From: Aristolochia californica
Taxonomy: Eukaryota > Streptophyta > Magnoliopsida > Piperales > Aristolochiaceae
Assembly: GCA_029961685.1 (NCBI GenBank)
Contig: JARWKL010000016.1
Location: 21,396,157 to 21,460,156 of the forward strand
Direction of reading: 5' to 3'
DNA length: 64,000 nucleotides
Of this stretch, positions 1 to 13,300 are shown in pieces; the first letter of the stretch is position 1, and the number at the start of each line of letters is the position of its first letter. The translations under genes and the position numbers were made by a program. A model generated the notes under the pieces. The model was given only the letters and a program-made list of their open reading frames with translations, was not told the origin of the DNA and ran no database searches.

Positions 1-384
1 ATTATGTAGATAATTATCAGAGAGATTGCATAGATACTAGAGAAAAGAAGCTCAATCAATGCTATAGCTCAGTTAACTGAAGGTGAGTTTTTATGTTCCT
101 TAAAAGTATTTGATGGTCCTGATTTTATTGTGCTTGAATATCATGCATATTGAAAGATTTTAATATGCACATTAAATGCATATTAAAACTATATTTGCAT
201 TAACATTTAACATGTAGCTGTCAACTGGTTACTGATGTAGAGCAAATACCAAAGATGGTTTTCAACGAATGAAACGTTGATGCTGGGATGGAATTTCAAC
301 CTTCTATAACAAGGGCAAAGCTCCTATTCATGCTACTAATTACCAATATTAACATCCGTAGTAATTGAAAGCAGTGACAAGCAC
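1..384. other. Intron of RLK copy 1 (truncated by window edge)
   Basis: Follows the donor after exon 15 (385-429). No further LRR, malectin or kinase coding is visible on the minus strand, so the next exon is expected left of the window. Confidence 0.6.
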
Positions 385-3300
385 CTGCTCTCAATTGTAT
401 CAGTGACAAAGTTGTTAGCTACCAAATTCCTGCACATAATACAAACATGGAGCGGAGATTTAGTTTAGAGAAGATGAACTGAAAAATGATATTTTCTTTT
501 CTAGTAAAAGGTTTTCATATAAAGTAAGACAATTAGAAGCAAATAAAAATTAATTATGGAAAACAATCGTATGAGGGATCATGAAATATTTAAGACATTT
601 TTTCATACAGGTTTAAGTTTTCTTCAGTGATCCAAGATGGTAAGCTTCCTGATAGTTCATTATATGACAAATCACTGCATCCAAATGACCAGAAAGTGAA
701 AGTGATCAGCAATGAACTAAATAATATATGTAATATTGTCAAACATAACTCTAATAAGTTGGTTAACGTACATGGCAGAGAGTTGACTTTGTTTTGCTGA
801 TGGGAGTGTACCAGATAATCTATTATTTCCTAGAAACCTGCTCAATCGTATTACTAAATTAGAACTTCAACTTAGGAAAATATTTGTAGGACAGTCACTA
901 AGTGTTAGGGCCAAGTTTATCACTCACAACTGAGAGAGTGATCTGAGATTGAATAAAGAATTTGGAAGCTGTCCAGTTAAGTCATTGAAACTTAAATCCC
1001 TGCAACAGTAAAACAACAGAAGGTTAGGTATACTGTACGGTTTGCACAACTCTTGAGGTAAGAGTTAAAATAGGCTGCTAAATTTGGAACATCCCAACAA
1101 TCTCTCATTGTATGGGACAATCCCTCCCCTTGTAATTTTGCTCCTTTGAGCCTTTAATATAATCAAACACTATTTTAAAAAAAAGAGTTAGGCTGCATGG
1201 TTTATGCATTACTATGAGGAGTCACATACAGGTGCTGTAACAATTGGTACTCTCCAATGTCTGGTGGGATACTGCCAGAAATCCTGTTGTTTCTCAAAAT
1301 TCTGTCAAAGAAAGTTAATGATCAAAATAAAAAGAAATTTTGGATCTGTATCATGAAAAAGGTGAGGGTGATAAGACCTTACAGGATTACCAGGGACTCC
1401 ATGTCCCTGATAAAATCCAATGAAGAACTGTTCCCTTTAGATACGTCACTTATTCTCCTGTATTAAAAAGTTCATTAGTTTAAAGAGGAGATGCCACCTG
1501 TGTGTAACAAGTTGAAAGAAAAGTAAGAAGACAAAGCACTCACAGATCAGTCAGTGAGCTTAAATTAGCAAAACTTGGCGGTATTGGACCTTCAAAAGAG
1601 TTTCCTTCAAGCCTCCTAGATGAACATTTTTGGCAGTTTTACACTCAGAAACCATATGATGTACATGAATTGTCTACAGTGATTTGATGCTTCCAGATTG
1701 AAATAAATACACATATAATGTAAAACTCTGAACTTGAAGACGGATATCTCCACTGGTTTGAGATGGATAAACACAGCCTATCCTAGTTCATGATTGACTT
1801 GAGGAAGCCAGATAAGCTTTAGAGTGACCAAGATGAGTCTGGGTTAGGCAATTTAGTGTTTTCTGAACGTACTAAATTGAATAGAGGAATTTAGCTTACA
1901 AAACTTTAAGATTTCTCCAGTTTCCAATGAAATCCGGTATCCTGCCTGTGAACTGATTGTCTGAAGCCCACCTGAGACCAAAATTAGAAAGGATTATTGA
2001 TACTCGGTCAAACTTGTAGAGTTGGGTTTCAGGGGTATAATCTAGAGTTCTTACACAGTCACCAGGTTTTTCAGGTTGGCAAATATTGGAGGGATATCGC
2101 CACTTAATCCAGCACTGACCATGTAACTATCAAAAGTGAAATTAATCAATGATTAAAAAATCCTTTGTATTACAAGCCTCTGGAAAGAGATGTGAACTCT
2201 TGATATGGTATGAAAGCTAGAAGAATCAAACCCGACCGACCGACCGACCGATCCAACTGGGTTGAACCAGAGATCCTTTTTAACCAACATTGTTGGAGAA
2301 ACTAGAAATTTGTATATGATGACTGTTGAATTTGTTTTAAAATTACTGTAGAATTTGCTAGAGATAAATATAGAATGATGCTAGTCACTATTAAATCCTG
2401 AAGATTCTAAAAATGCTCGAGTAGTATTTATTCAAATGGATGTAAGAACAAACAGAGAGAAAGAAAGAACTCACAGTTGCTCTAGATTGACCAAGGTGCC
2501 CAGTTCTTCAGGCAGAGTCCCAGTGAAATTGTTTATGCCAATAGACCTGGTCATGATTAAAAAACAAAAAAGCTGTCCAGTTAATGTTTAAATGAGTCAA
2601 AATATCAGATGGAAGCAAATATATACAGAACTGAAATGAATCTTACAGTGAAATCAAGCTTCTTAAATTTCCAAGCTCCTTTGGGACAGTCCCGGATAAT
2701 GCATTGGTGCCAAAACTCCTAGAAATAAAAACAAGATCAACATCCATAAAATATTCTCTTAAGCTTTGTATAGTCATAATGTTAAAACCCTAATTCATGT
2801 CTAATAAAATCATATTGTCAATTATTATTTTAGCAATCTATATTTTTAGAGGTATGTCATAATTAACCTGATTTTAAGTTTTTTCTAATTTAATTTTTTA
2901 TGTAATTAGATCATAACCCTTTTTCTGGTTTTATTTAGGCAAAAACCAAATTTATATTGTAACAAAATAAAAATATATGAAAAATCTAATAGTAACATTC
3001 CACTTTCGTATAACCTAAGGTTGAATCGGTCTAACCTGGTTAGATTAAAACCGGTAATCTGGCCGGTTTGGTTTTAATAACATTGGAAGAAACCCGTTAA
3101 AAAAAATTAAGTATCGATAAACATTATTTAATTAGTAATTGAGAATTAAGCAACTCACAGGTATTGCATACGAGTTAAGTTGCCAATAAATGGAGGCAAG
3201 GGACCAGTCAAGAAATTTCTCCCCAAATTCCTGAAACATAACATAAGATATTGAGATAACTCAAAAGAGAATTGAATTGTGGTTAGAAATGGAATAGTTG

Positions 3301-5777
3301 GATAAAGAAGAAAAGTCCATACAGATCGTTAAGAAAAGTCAATTTTCCGAGCTCCTCAGGAATTATCCCTTTGGCATCCATTTCATACACCTTTCTGGGC
3401 AATAAATAAGCAAGAACAAATTCACAAAATTTAATTATAAATCGCTAACAATTTTATCTGATTACTTACTTTACTGTTATAATTGTGGGGAACAAAAATA
3501 TTGTTTATTAAATAGAACAAAAATGATAAGTAAATGTTATTTTATATCCAAATGATGTAATTATTAGACTAAATATATGGAAACTTTTATACGGCCCCTG
3601 TTAGTGCCCTTGGTTGGAAATTTATACCCTAAGAAAAGTTAGGAATGTTTTTCTTAGGATAAACATTTTCAAGAAACCTTAAGATAAAATTTTATTAGTG
3701 ACTTACTAGGAAATTACATGGAAAGTATTAGAAATTTCCAAGAAAAATTAAATGGACCTGTTAGTGCATTTTTTAGGGAAATAAATAAAAATTAATAATC
3801 AATCTTATACATTATCATACTTATTCGATAAATTTTCAGTAAAATAAGTTATCAAAGGCAAAATTACCATGAAAATTGCCTTGTCCTGAAAGTATTACAA
3901 TATCAATTGTAAAATACTTATTCAAAAAAAATTTAAATGGTTTTTCAGCCCATCTTGGTTGGAAAATCTTACCTGGAAAATTATATGATTTTCCTGAAAA
4001 AATGAAAAGTGTTTTTAGGAAACATAAGACACTAATGGTCATTGGAAACATATTTCTATTAAAAATGCATTTGCAACATTTCTTAGAAAAAGGCACTAAC
4101 ATGCCCTAAATTTAAATCCATCCTAATGAACCGAATACCTTAACTTTAAAGAATTATAGAGAAAGATAATCAATATTTTTTAGTGTAACTTTATTATTTT
4201 TATAAAATTTTCATGAATTTATAGTTGTTTAAAATTTAATTTATCCATTTATTTGCCTGTTTGCTCGGCCACTTATTCTCACCCATTTAGAGCTCTCTAT
4301 ATGTGCTCTAGAGGTCATCCCAATTGTCTTCATCCTTCCAAATTCTTAATAGAATTGATTTGATGGCATTTGTGCTTGTTTGAGTACTCATATTAGATTG
4401 GACTAAATTTTGAAACCCTAATTTACAAATAAATCCAAGCAAGCTAGGTGCACCTTTTGTTTTTAATTAAATAATCGAATTTGAAATTTAATTTAATAAC
4501 TTCTTATTACCTACTCCACACCCAATTATCATCATTTGCATTGATAAATGATGTTCATTTTATGTATTTTTCTTACTTTTATAACTTTTTAGAGATAAAT
4601 TAAAATTAATGGGATTGTTGTAAAAATACTCAAATAAGCGACATTCTTGCAAATAATATAACTTTTATAAGGAAGAAAAACTTAGATATGATCTAAGTTG
4701 GATGAACTTGAGTCCAACTTCCATTCCTTTTTGTACATATATAAAAAAGAGTTATGCATTAGCTTATGAAAATTACTTCGATTCACCACGAGTTTTTTCT
4801 ATTGATACTAAAATTCTCTACTTAATTTTTTATAGGATCTACTTGTATACCATCTCTAAATTCCTGACATTTATTTACTTAATCTAATTACATGTATTAG
4901 ACCCATATTTTCATATAATTCGGCCTATTAAATAATGTGATTGAAAGAGATTAGCCCTCTTTAGCAAATATGAACTTATATATTTGCCCATCTCTTTCCT
5001 CCTATGTGATTGCAAGAACTCTGGTGAGGCAAAAATCTGAATTCAGTTGAAGTTAGAAACTTACATGGCAGTGATGTGGCAAACGGTTCCATTGTTGGAA
5101 GCGCACTCACATTTTATGGAGGGGTTGATGCTCTCATCCACCACCGGTGAGTTGTCCGTCGCTGATCCACTGCACACCTCTCCACTCAGGTTCCATTTTG
5201 TCGATGGAGCAGAGATCCCCCACTGATCAAAAATGGAGTTCAGAGCGCTGGCTGCACATTGTGTCACACTTGGTTAACAAAAAGGTCTCAAAGATTAGAA
5301 TAAGAGGACTGGTTTTGTGAACTGATCAGAAGAGCCACAAGACCCACTATTCTTTTTCCATTAAATTACTGAGACATGAGTACAGAGAGAGCTTCGATCC
5401 GTAGCTTTATCTTCAGGTGGGTTTCAACCTTGAATTTTGGCTGGGATCACCAAAATGGCAGAGACAAACGATTTCCATGAGAATTGCTTGCAAGTTTTAT
5501 ATAGATTTGAGCATTAAGAATGCTATCAGTGAATCAGTGCGGAACAACTCTGCCATCTTCCTGAAACTTTGATGACGCAAAAGAGAGTTTTCTGAAGCTT
5601 ACCTTCATCTGGTCTGGGCGACTTGATTATGCAAAAGAGAGATGATATCCGAAGCTTACCTTCATCTGGGTCTGTTCTGAGCGATTGAGCTCTTCCAACA
5701 TGGCAGAGGAGTAGAACACAGCAAAGGACAAGAACAACCTGACGGGGAGGATCTCGAGATGAGACGGGGACCTCCAT
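1..5777 (-). CDS. LRR-malectin receptor kinase, copy 1 (5' part, runs off left edge)
   Basis: N-terminal 15 exons of an LRR-RLK subfamily VIII-2 gene (At1g56130/At1g53430-like), a plasma-membrane receptor kinase. Exons on the minus strand: 5660-5777, 5065-5251, 3323-3394, 3159-3230, 2647-2718, 2475-2546, 2055-2126, 1900-1971, 1544-1615, 1383-1457, 1230-1301, 928-999, 772-837, 609-674, 385-429. All are GT..AG and join in frame to about 401 residues. The start at 5775-5777 was chosen because a signal peptide follows (hydrophobic VVLVLCCVLLLC, then GRAQS). Exon 2 carries the LNSIFDQWGIS and CECASNNGTVCHI cap; exons 3-12 are mostly 72-bp single leucine-rich repeats. The expected [12 protein letters not shown] exon, the malectin domain and the kinase are not in bases 1-384, so they should lie outside the window. 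No stop or frameshift is seen. Family role is ligand or glycan perception at the wall; the ligand is unknown. Confidence 0.87.
5600..5668 (-). repeat. Tandem duplication creating two in-frame splice donors
   Basis: On the minus strand the block GATGAAG|GTAAGCTT occurs twice, with exon ends at 5660 and 5603, 57 bp apart. Flanking bases (GCAAAAGAGAG in plus orientation) are repeated too. The 57-bp spacing equals 19 codons, and the stretch between is open in the exon-1 frame. Confidence 0.75.
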
Positions 5778-7328
5778 CTTTCGGTAAACTTTGGACTCCT
5801 CTTTGAACCAGATTGAAAACAGTTGCACCAAGCAGTCAGGAAACTTTTGATGGCGGCTGCCGAAGATAAATCGACGACCCACCCAAAACAGTTAAAACTA
5901 ATTGAGCTGTAGCATTCCCTGAATTTCATGGTTGAGGATGATGTCCAGTCGTTGAACATAAGTCGGCCGCCAACTTGCTTCAGAGCCTGTTCCTCCTGAT
6001 GTAACAGTCCCTTCTGCTATGAGAGAATTTTCAAACGACTGACGTAGTTGGGTCACATCATTGCATTAACACTTTCCCGAGCACTTTCAAAGAGCACCAA
6101 CCCCAATGCTAGAAAATTTACAACTGCTCTTTCTTGGGGTCTTATCGGTTGAAAAATCATGAAACTGAAACAGTTCATGGTAAAAGAATCCAAGAGTCTG
6201 AAATCAACAGTTCCGAGGCTGTTCTTTCCTAGTTTTTCATTTCCGTGTGCAAAACCGGATGATGCAAGGATCATTAGCAGGAAAGGAGCAAGGTGGTTAA
6301 TCGATCTCCTACTCTTTCTTCTTCGTCAGGACTATGCGACACACAGCAGAAACTTGTCTTGTTCTTTTATCTCCAACTTGAGTTGTGGAGAAGAAGAATG
6401 AGAGAGGTGTCTGCCTTTGACCAGAGAAAAGAAGAAGAATGACAAAAAGTTGGATCGTGTGAGATCTCCTTGACAAAGCCAGAGACTCTTAATTGTTTAC
6501 TTTGGAGCTCCTAAAAAAATTACGTGGGGAGTGATTTTTCACACTTCTTACTCACTGTAACGGATCCAAATAGCTTAATTTTGAGTTCGTTGAACAAAGG
6601 AACAGCCGTCATATAAATAGACACCTTGCTCCTTCTTTCGAGGAAAGATCCTACCAAAAGAAAACATTAATCGTGGGGGGTTTCTTCGTAGAAATCAAAT
6701 CTTACGTAATTCATCTCCAGTCCAAAGTCATCGCCTAAATCCAACTTGGAGAATTTAAGCAAACATGTAGATATTTCTTTACGTGTGATACTTAATTTTT
6801 TTCTCTTCAGTTGATCTTCTGAAAGGACTGCTAGTAGGATAACGAGATGGTTGAATCGGGTTCAACTAACCTGGTCTCTCGTTCGGGTCTGAACATTAAG
6901 GACCTAGAAATGGATCAAACCCTTGTTGTCTTCCCTCTATAGAAAAAGGTGGAGAAGACCTCTATGTGTGATTGTGCCAAGTGCAATATTTTTCCACTTT
7001 GATTTTTACAATCTTAATTAGGGGTGGATATTTTTTTAAAACCCATTCTTGTTGGGGGGTCAGGTATCACGAGAAACTTGACCTAACACGACTCAAAAAC
7101 CCCGGGTTCGAGTTTCAGGTTTCACCTCTTTTGCAATCTTTTAACATTTTTGTTTTATAAAGATGAAAAGCCAACCCAATCAGGCAGTTTAGTTGTCAAA
7201 CCTGTTTCTCACCGTTAAAAGCAGAATACACAAACAAAAAAATGAAAGCAAGAATACATCTTTCACACATCTATACACATGTACCCTCCAAATATAGGTA
7301 TACCCTGATGGATCTCTCAACTTAATGA
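5778..7328. other. Intergenic region between the two receptor kinases
   Basis: Holds the promoter and 5' leader of copy 1 on its left and the 3' UTR of copy 2 on its right. Around 6840-6910 there is a stretch rich in GGTTGAA/GGTTCAAC-type palindromic words resembling the MITE-like inserts at 9413 and 54968. No further gene is recognised; short open frames here lack family features. Confidence 0.5.
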
Positions 7329-10300
7329 TTATCTGCCTCCACGGATCTCCTGAAACATAGGTTCAGAGGTCAAAGGTAAAGCTTCAGCTTGAATATTAGA
7401 GCTCACATTGGACGAGAAATCATTAGGGGTTTCTCCGAGTGACACTACTGAACTATCACAGCCCAACTGTAAACTACCAGTTGTATCGTCATAATGCCAA
7501 TCAGTCAAGTATCCAGGCCTTGTAGTAACACTTTCCACTTCAACATCACCCGTCAACATGGCCACCACACGTGACATAGGCGGGCGTAGAGAAGGTGAAG
7601 CTTGGGTGCACAAAAGAGCTACACCCAGAACTCGAGAAGCCTCTTGCTCATCAAATTCGGATAACATTGGATCAACTAGTTCTAATCCACGGTTGTTTTC
7701 GTGAAGATACCAAGCCTATGACATTTGCAAAGATGAAAAAAAGGATAAGCTAGAGATGTGACTAGAAGAAAGAGTAATTGCAGAAGATAATTGTAGTTTG
7801 TTAAGCCTCACCCATTCTAGGAGATATATCTTTTCCTCCTCCAAGCTTGTGTCTGCATTTGGCCTTCCACTAAGAATTTCGAGAGCAACAACTCCAAATC
7901 CAAAAACATCAGCCTTTTCCGTCAGATGTCCACGTAATGCATACTCTGGTGCAAGATATCCTCTAATTTCCAGAAGAAAGATCAGGATTAAACAGATAGA
8001 ATAGCATTTGGAAATAATAACTGGCTACACAAAGAGACTTGAAAATACTGCCTAGGGTTAATATCTCTTACATTGTCCCTGCAACTCGTGTACTGATATG
8101 AGTTTTCTTATCATCATACAATTTTGCCAGACCAAAATCTGAAATTTTGGGTTTCAGTTCTGCATCAAGGAGAATGTTACTGGCCTTAACATCCCTGTGC
8201 ACTATTCGAAGCCTTGACTCCTCGTGAAGATAAGCAAGACCTCTGGCTGTTCCCAAGCATATGTCAAAGCGGGTTGGCCAGTCAAGTGGAAATGGTTTTC
8301 CTGCATGGAAATTACTAAGTAAATACAAGGATATTATTTAATCGTCCCCATGGATTTTCTAATGCAGGTATTAAAGGCATTGTTCTTGATTTATTTTTAG
8401 GAGAGAGTGCTTTGAGAGGTGTATTGAGATGAAAATTTCACAAGATAGTAATTTCTCTTTCTGTGTATCTTGACATAATATACAGCTGAGGAAACTGCTG
8501 ATCAAGCAAGAATAAAGCATGTAAGGAGAGAGTACAAGACAAGACAAAAGAAATACTCCAGCTGGATAAGTGAAAGAATTAGTTCACTATTATTAAAAGA
8601 TGGAGCCGTCTATCTGCTTTACGATGTGACTACCAGTTGGTCATCTCTTTGTCTACATTTTGTTGTTGTACAACCTCTAGTTCTCAAACAGATGCTTAGC
8701 TCACATCATCTCAAATTACTTTTTCTTTTGGCTATTGAAGCATTACTAATCAAACTATTTAAAATTTATCAAAACTAGCTACATAATCGTGTACTTAGAG
8801 AGAGGCTTAATGAGACTTGAATTGTAATCTACTCAAGAAAGCAATATCAACTAGATACCAAAGAATGATCATGTACTTTGAGAGGCTTAATCAGACTTAA
8901 ATTGTAATCTACTTAAGAAAGAGAGATCAGTTAGATACCAAAAAGTGCCTGGTCAAGGCTATTGTTTTCCAAGTATTCATAAACAAGAAGCCTCTTTTCT
9001 GCCTCAATGCAGCAACCATACAACTTCACAAGGTTTCGGTGCTGTACTGCAGATATTATTGCAATCTCTGCCACAAACTGGCTCTTTCCCTGGTGAGATG
9101 TGAGGGAAAGTACCTTCACAGCAACAACCCTACCATCTGGAAGAGTTCCCTACAAAATGAAAATAAAATGAAATATTTCAGCAGATTATCTATTTCAAAC
9201 TCATCGTAATTTAGTTTGTGAATCTTTAGATAATATTTATGTAACTTACCCTATAAACAGGCCCAAAGCCTCCCTCGCCAAGCTTGTTGGAAGGCTTGAA
9301 GTCTTCTGTAGCTGCCCTCAGTTCAGCATAACTGTATGTGTGGGAACTTGAACGTAGCTTGACAAGCTCTGTGGATTAAAAGAAATGAACTATAATCATA
9401 CTCTCTTAAACACAATGTTATCAAACCCGGATCAAACCTGATCGGATGAACCAGGTTCAACCAGGCCAAGTCCATAGGGAAATCGGCGAACACACATATA
9501 AGGGTATATGTACTGAACTAGGGGCATTTATGTCATGTCACATGAAGGACTGCCTCCTGTTTTCTCTGCCAGAGAGGGGGAGGGGAGGGTTACCTCCACA
9601 TGATAGTGAGGAGGGCCCTCCCCTACCTTCAGAAAGAAAATGGAGGGGGAGAGCCTTCATTCTCCTTGGCCTCTTCACGGAGAGGGTCGGGAAGAAGGGA
9701 AGCTCATCACACCCTGATGGTTTTTTTGAAAATATGACAGTCAGATGTCAGAAACAGGTCAACCAGTTCTCAAACACGTTGACTGGAATTCAGTTGGACT
9801 CAATCACCTTTTGGGGGTGGTGACTAGGACGGGATTTATAAACTTGCCTAAACATACTCATAACTCATTTTTCAAATAAAACCATTAGTACCTTCATCCT
9901 CATCAATATTCCTCCTTCCTCTTCTCCAAATAAAAAGCGTGAGTATGAGTAGAAAACCAGTAATCCCTAAACCGACGGAGAGCCCAACAATCAAACCAGT
10001 TTTGTTCTTCTTTCCAGGTGGTTCATTGCTTACTGTCGGCACAAAATCTGAAAACGAGTTTACAGAACCAGTTTTAGACAGATATGGGGAAGACTGCTAT
10101 AGAAATTCACAGGAAAGCCATTTTATCAACACTTACTTGGGGTGACACTGATGGACGAAATCATTGGGCCATAAGTCCCAGCTTCCGGTGTAGCATAGGA
10201 TCCCTTACCAGCCCAAAAAAGATGTACGTCAAGATGGTTTGCAGTTACATTTGTAGTAAAGGTCCTCGAAACGGTTCTGAATGAGACCCCACCCGCCTCT

Positions 10301-13300
10301 TCCTTTATATTAAAATCTTTTAATACCAGATTATTCTGATAAATGAGAATAAAAAAAAGAGAGAGCTAGACATCAGCAATCAGAGATAAATCCGGCAAAA
10401 GTACAATGTTTTAATTCTCCAACATACCAACCTGGACATAAACATCAAAAAGCCGTCTTCCAGTACTCTTCCAACTATTTGTATTCTCAATTTGAATCTC
10501 TGAAAATTGCATATTGACACTATAATTTCCATTCTCTAGCCCAAGGCCGTAGTACCTTAGTGACGGTGACACCCTTGCAGTTCTCATGATGTCTACGTCC
10601 AAGGTATTTGAGATAAAGGATAAGGTGTTTTTGGTATATGTTGCATTCTGGTTTTCTATGTACCTTCCACTGCTACTGACTGCCCACCTTAGTGAGTCGC
10701 TTACAAAATATGATGCAGGACCGAGGGGGTCATTATCTGCTTCATATCTTACTCCTCTAGTAGATGTTATAGTGGGGCCGCCACATTTGATTGCAAATGA
10801 AGAATCTGCAAGCAAGGGTATCAACTTTCAAGATTGGAATAAAGCCAAAATCTACCAATATCTTTCCGTATGAAGGGATGAATTACTGGTGTAACCTTTG
10901 AAGAGCATCCCTAATGCTAAAAGAAAATATCAATGTCCTTCTGTCGAAGAAGAGAAGACTTAAACTACTAGGTATAAGAGTTAACTCATAAGTTGCCAAC
11001 TCAGTATGGAATTTTTTCTAGGTAATGGAGATGTAAAAGTGACCATTTTATAATTTAATATATGCAGAAAATTGTTGCACTTCTGCAACACAGAATCTAA
11101 GATGTACTCATATTATGCAAAGGAAAAACCATCTCTTAGAAAGGAAGACAAGATAAAGAAACTAAAAGAGAAGAAAGTGACTTACAACGTGGTGAACCTC
11201 GGTTGCATGGAAAATTGCGCTGAAGACAATTCAAGCCTGAGGGCAAAACACTAAACAAAGACACTTATGAACACAGATACACAATGGAAATTCTTACGTA
11301 TTGTAGAAAATCATCAACAAACAATTACAAGATCAGAAAATCACAATAGCCATCCACAGGTAGTAACAACAATCTAAATCCTACTAGATTATCACTTTTG
11401 GGAGAAGTTTTCTCATAATGGTGATATGGTAGTGACAGAGTTACATTCTTCTGTGTAAGAATGGGAAGAATCCATAAAAGGTAATAGATCTATTGGATGG
11501 CAGTATCAGACCAATAACATTCAAGTTAATAAAAGAGGTAGGAAAAAAATGAATAAGATTTAAATTTTCATGGTGTTCATGCAATGGGAATATAAGGGAT
11601 TTCACACTAGTACATTTGTGAGTTCAAATCCTATTCATTTGTGACTTTAATTTTTATAACAAGTTGTGGTTAACTTGAGGGGGAGTGTTAAAGTTCAAGG
11701 GCATTTTACTCATTAATAAGTAAATACTTGAATGATTAAAGTTATCTTATATAAGGTAGAGTCGGAAGGGGTAAAGGTGTTGAAAAGCAACAAAGAAACA
11801 TGAACATACAAAGACAAGTACAAGAAGATGTATTATTCCAAGCTATAACAAAGCCCTTCACTACAAAGGAAGACCATGTTTATTTAAAGGTGGCACAAGA
11901 GGCAAAGAGGGACAAATCACCCATGCAAAACCACGCAAGGGTGATGTCCACCTCATCCACTCAAAAGAGGACATCCCCATGCATGATTCTAGAGTATTCA
12001 ATCCCTTCAATCTCTCATATGCGGGTCCCACTATTATGGTCCTGGGGTTAAGTATCTATGCCTTCCGCTCCTAACAGGCCGATCTTTTCGGTAGTATTGG
12101 CTAGGTGCTTAATACCCACTACATCTAATTCTAGGATCTTTTACAAATCATGATCAAATCAATCAAGGAGACAAATTATCTCAAATTAGTCAATCAAAGG
12201 AAGAAGATCAAGGCAAAATCAAACAAGGAAATCCAAGGAAGAAGATCAAGGCAAAATCAAACAAGGAAATCAAAGGAAGAAGATCAAGGCAAAATCAAAC
12301 AAGGAAATCAAAGGAAGAAGAAAGGAATGATTGAACTCTATGTTGAATTGATTTATGTAATTATGTAAAGACACCAAAATTACAACTTGTAAGAGGAAGT
12401 CTGGTGAGAAGCTGCTGCTATAATGTTTCTTAGAACTTGAGTAAACAAGCCTGTAGGGTCCACGAACATAGTCTTAGATCCAACAGAAGGCAACTCAAAG
12501 GTAACCTATTCATGGGCTTCTATTTGAGATTATACAGCCCTGAATGAAAATCCTAGTTCATTGGGTTAACTACTATCTAGATATGACTATATGGCAGAAG
12601 AGTGTCTGTATAACTATTATATTTATGAGGGCATTGCAAATGAAAAACGTTGTGACAGTGGACTGAGACTAAAAGTTAGATGTTTTATTTGAAACACATT
12701 CTTTAAGTGATTCCAACTAACAAGGCCATAGCTTTTTTTTTTTTTTTTTTCAGATGAAACAAAGAAGTTATTCTCAAATGACTTCCAAACCCTCCCCTAC
12801 AGGTTAGCTCTTTAGGAATTTCTGAAAGGCAAAGAGTTTATTTTTATGTAGGCAAGTAAACTAACACATGAAACACTAGGAAAACGAAGCAATTTATGCT
12901 GTAATTCTCCAATCAGTTGCATTTTATCCAGTCATTTCTACCCCAACAGTGCAATATAGTAGGTCAGAAATTAATCCACATTTTCCCTTACCCTTTGCAT
13001 GAAAATCATAGTAATGAAAATAAATGATAAGCACCTGCTGTTAGAACTGCCAAGGACGAAGTTGTTTGCCACCAAATTCCTGTAACAGATTTCAATCCTC
13101 ATCACATTACATGATCAGTTGGCCACAGAATGTTTCAAATAGAGCTTCATTGTTTATTAAATGAGATATTTATGAAACCATAATGAAAAAGAGATGCTAG
13201 TATAACTTAGGAGAGTACTTCAGGTATTATTTAATTGAAAGACAATGTATAGAATATAACAGCAGTTTATTTTTCCCTCAACATACAGTTCTAGGTTTTC

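Noticed and set aside
5627..5959. 110-residue frame overlapping exon 1 of RLK copy 1
   Set aside because: Different frame from the signal peptide and exon-2 junction; not compatible with the conserved gene structure.
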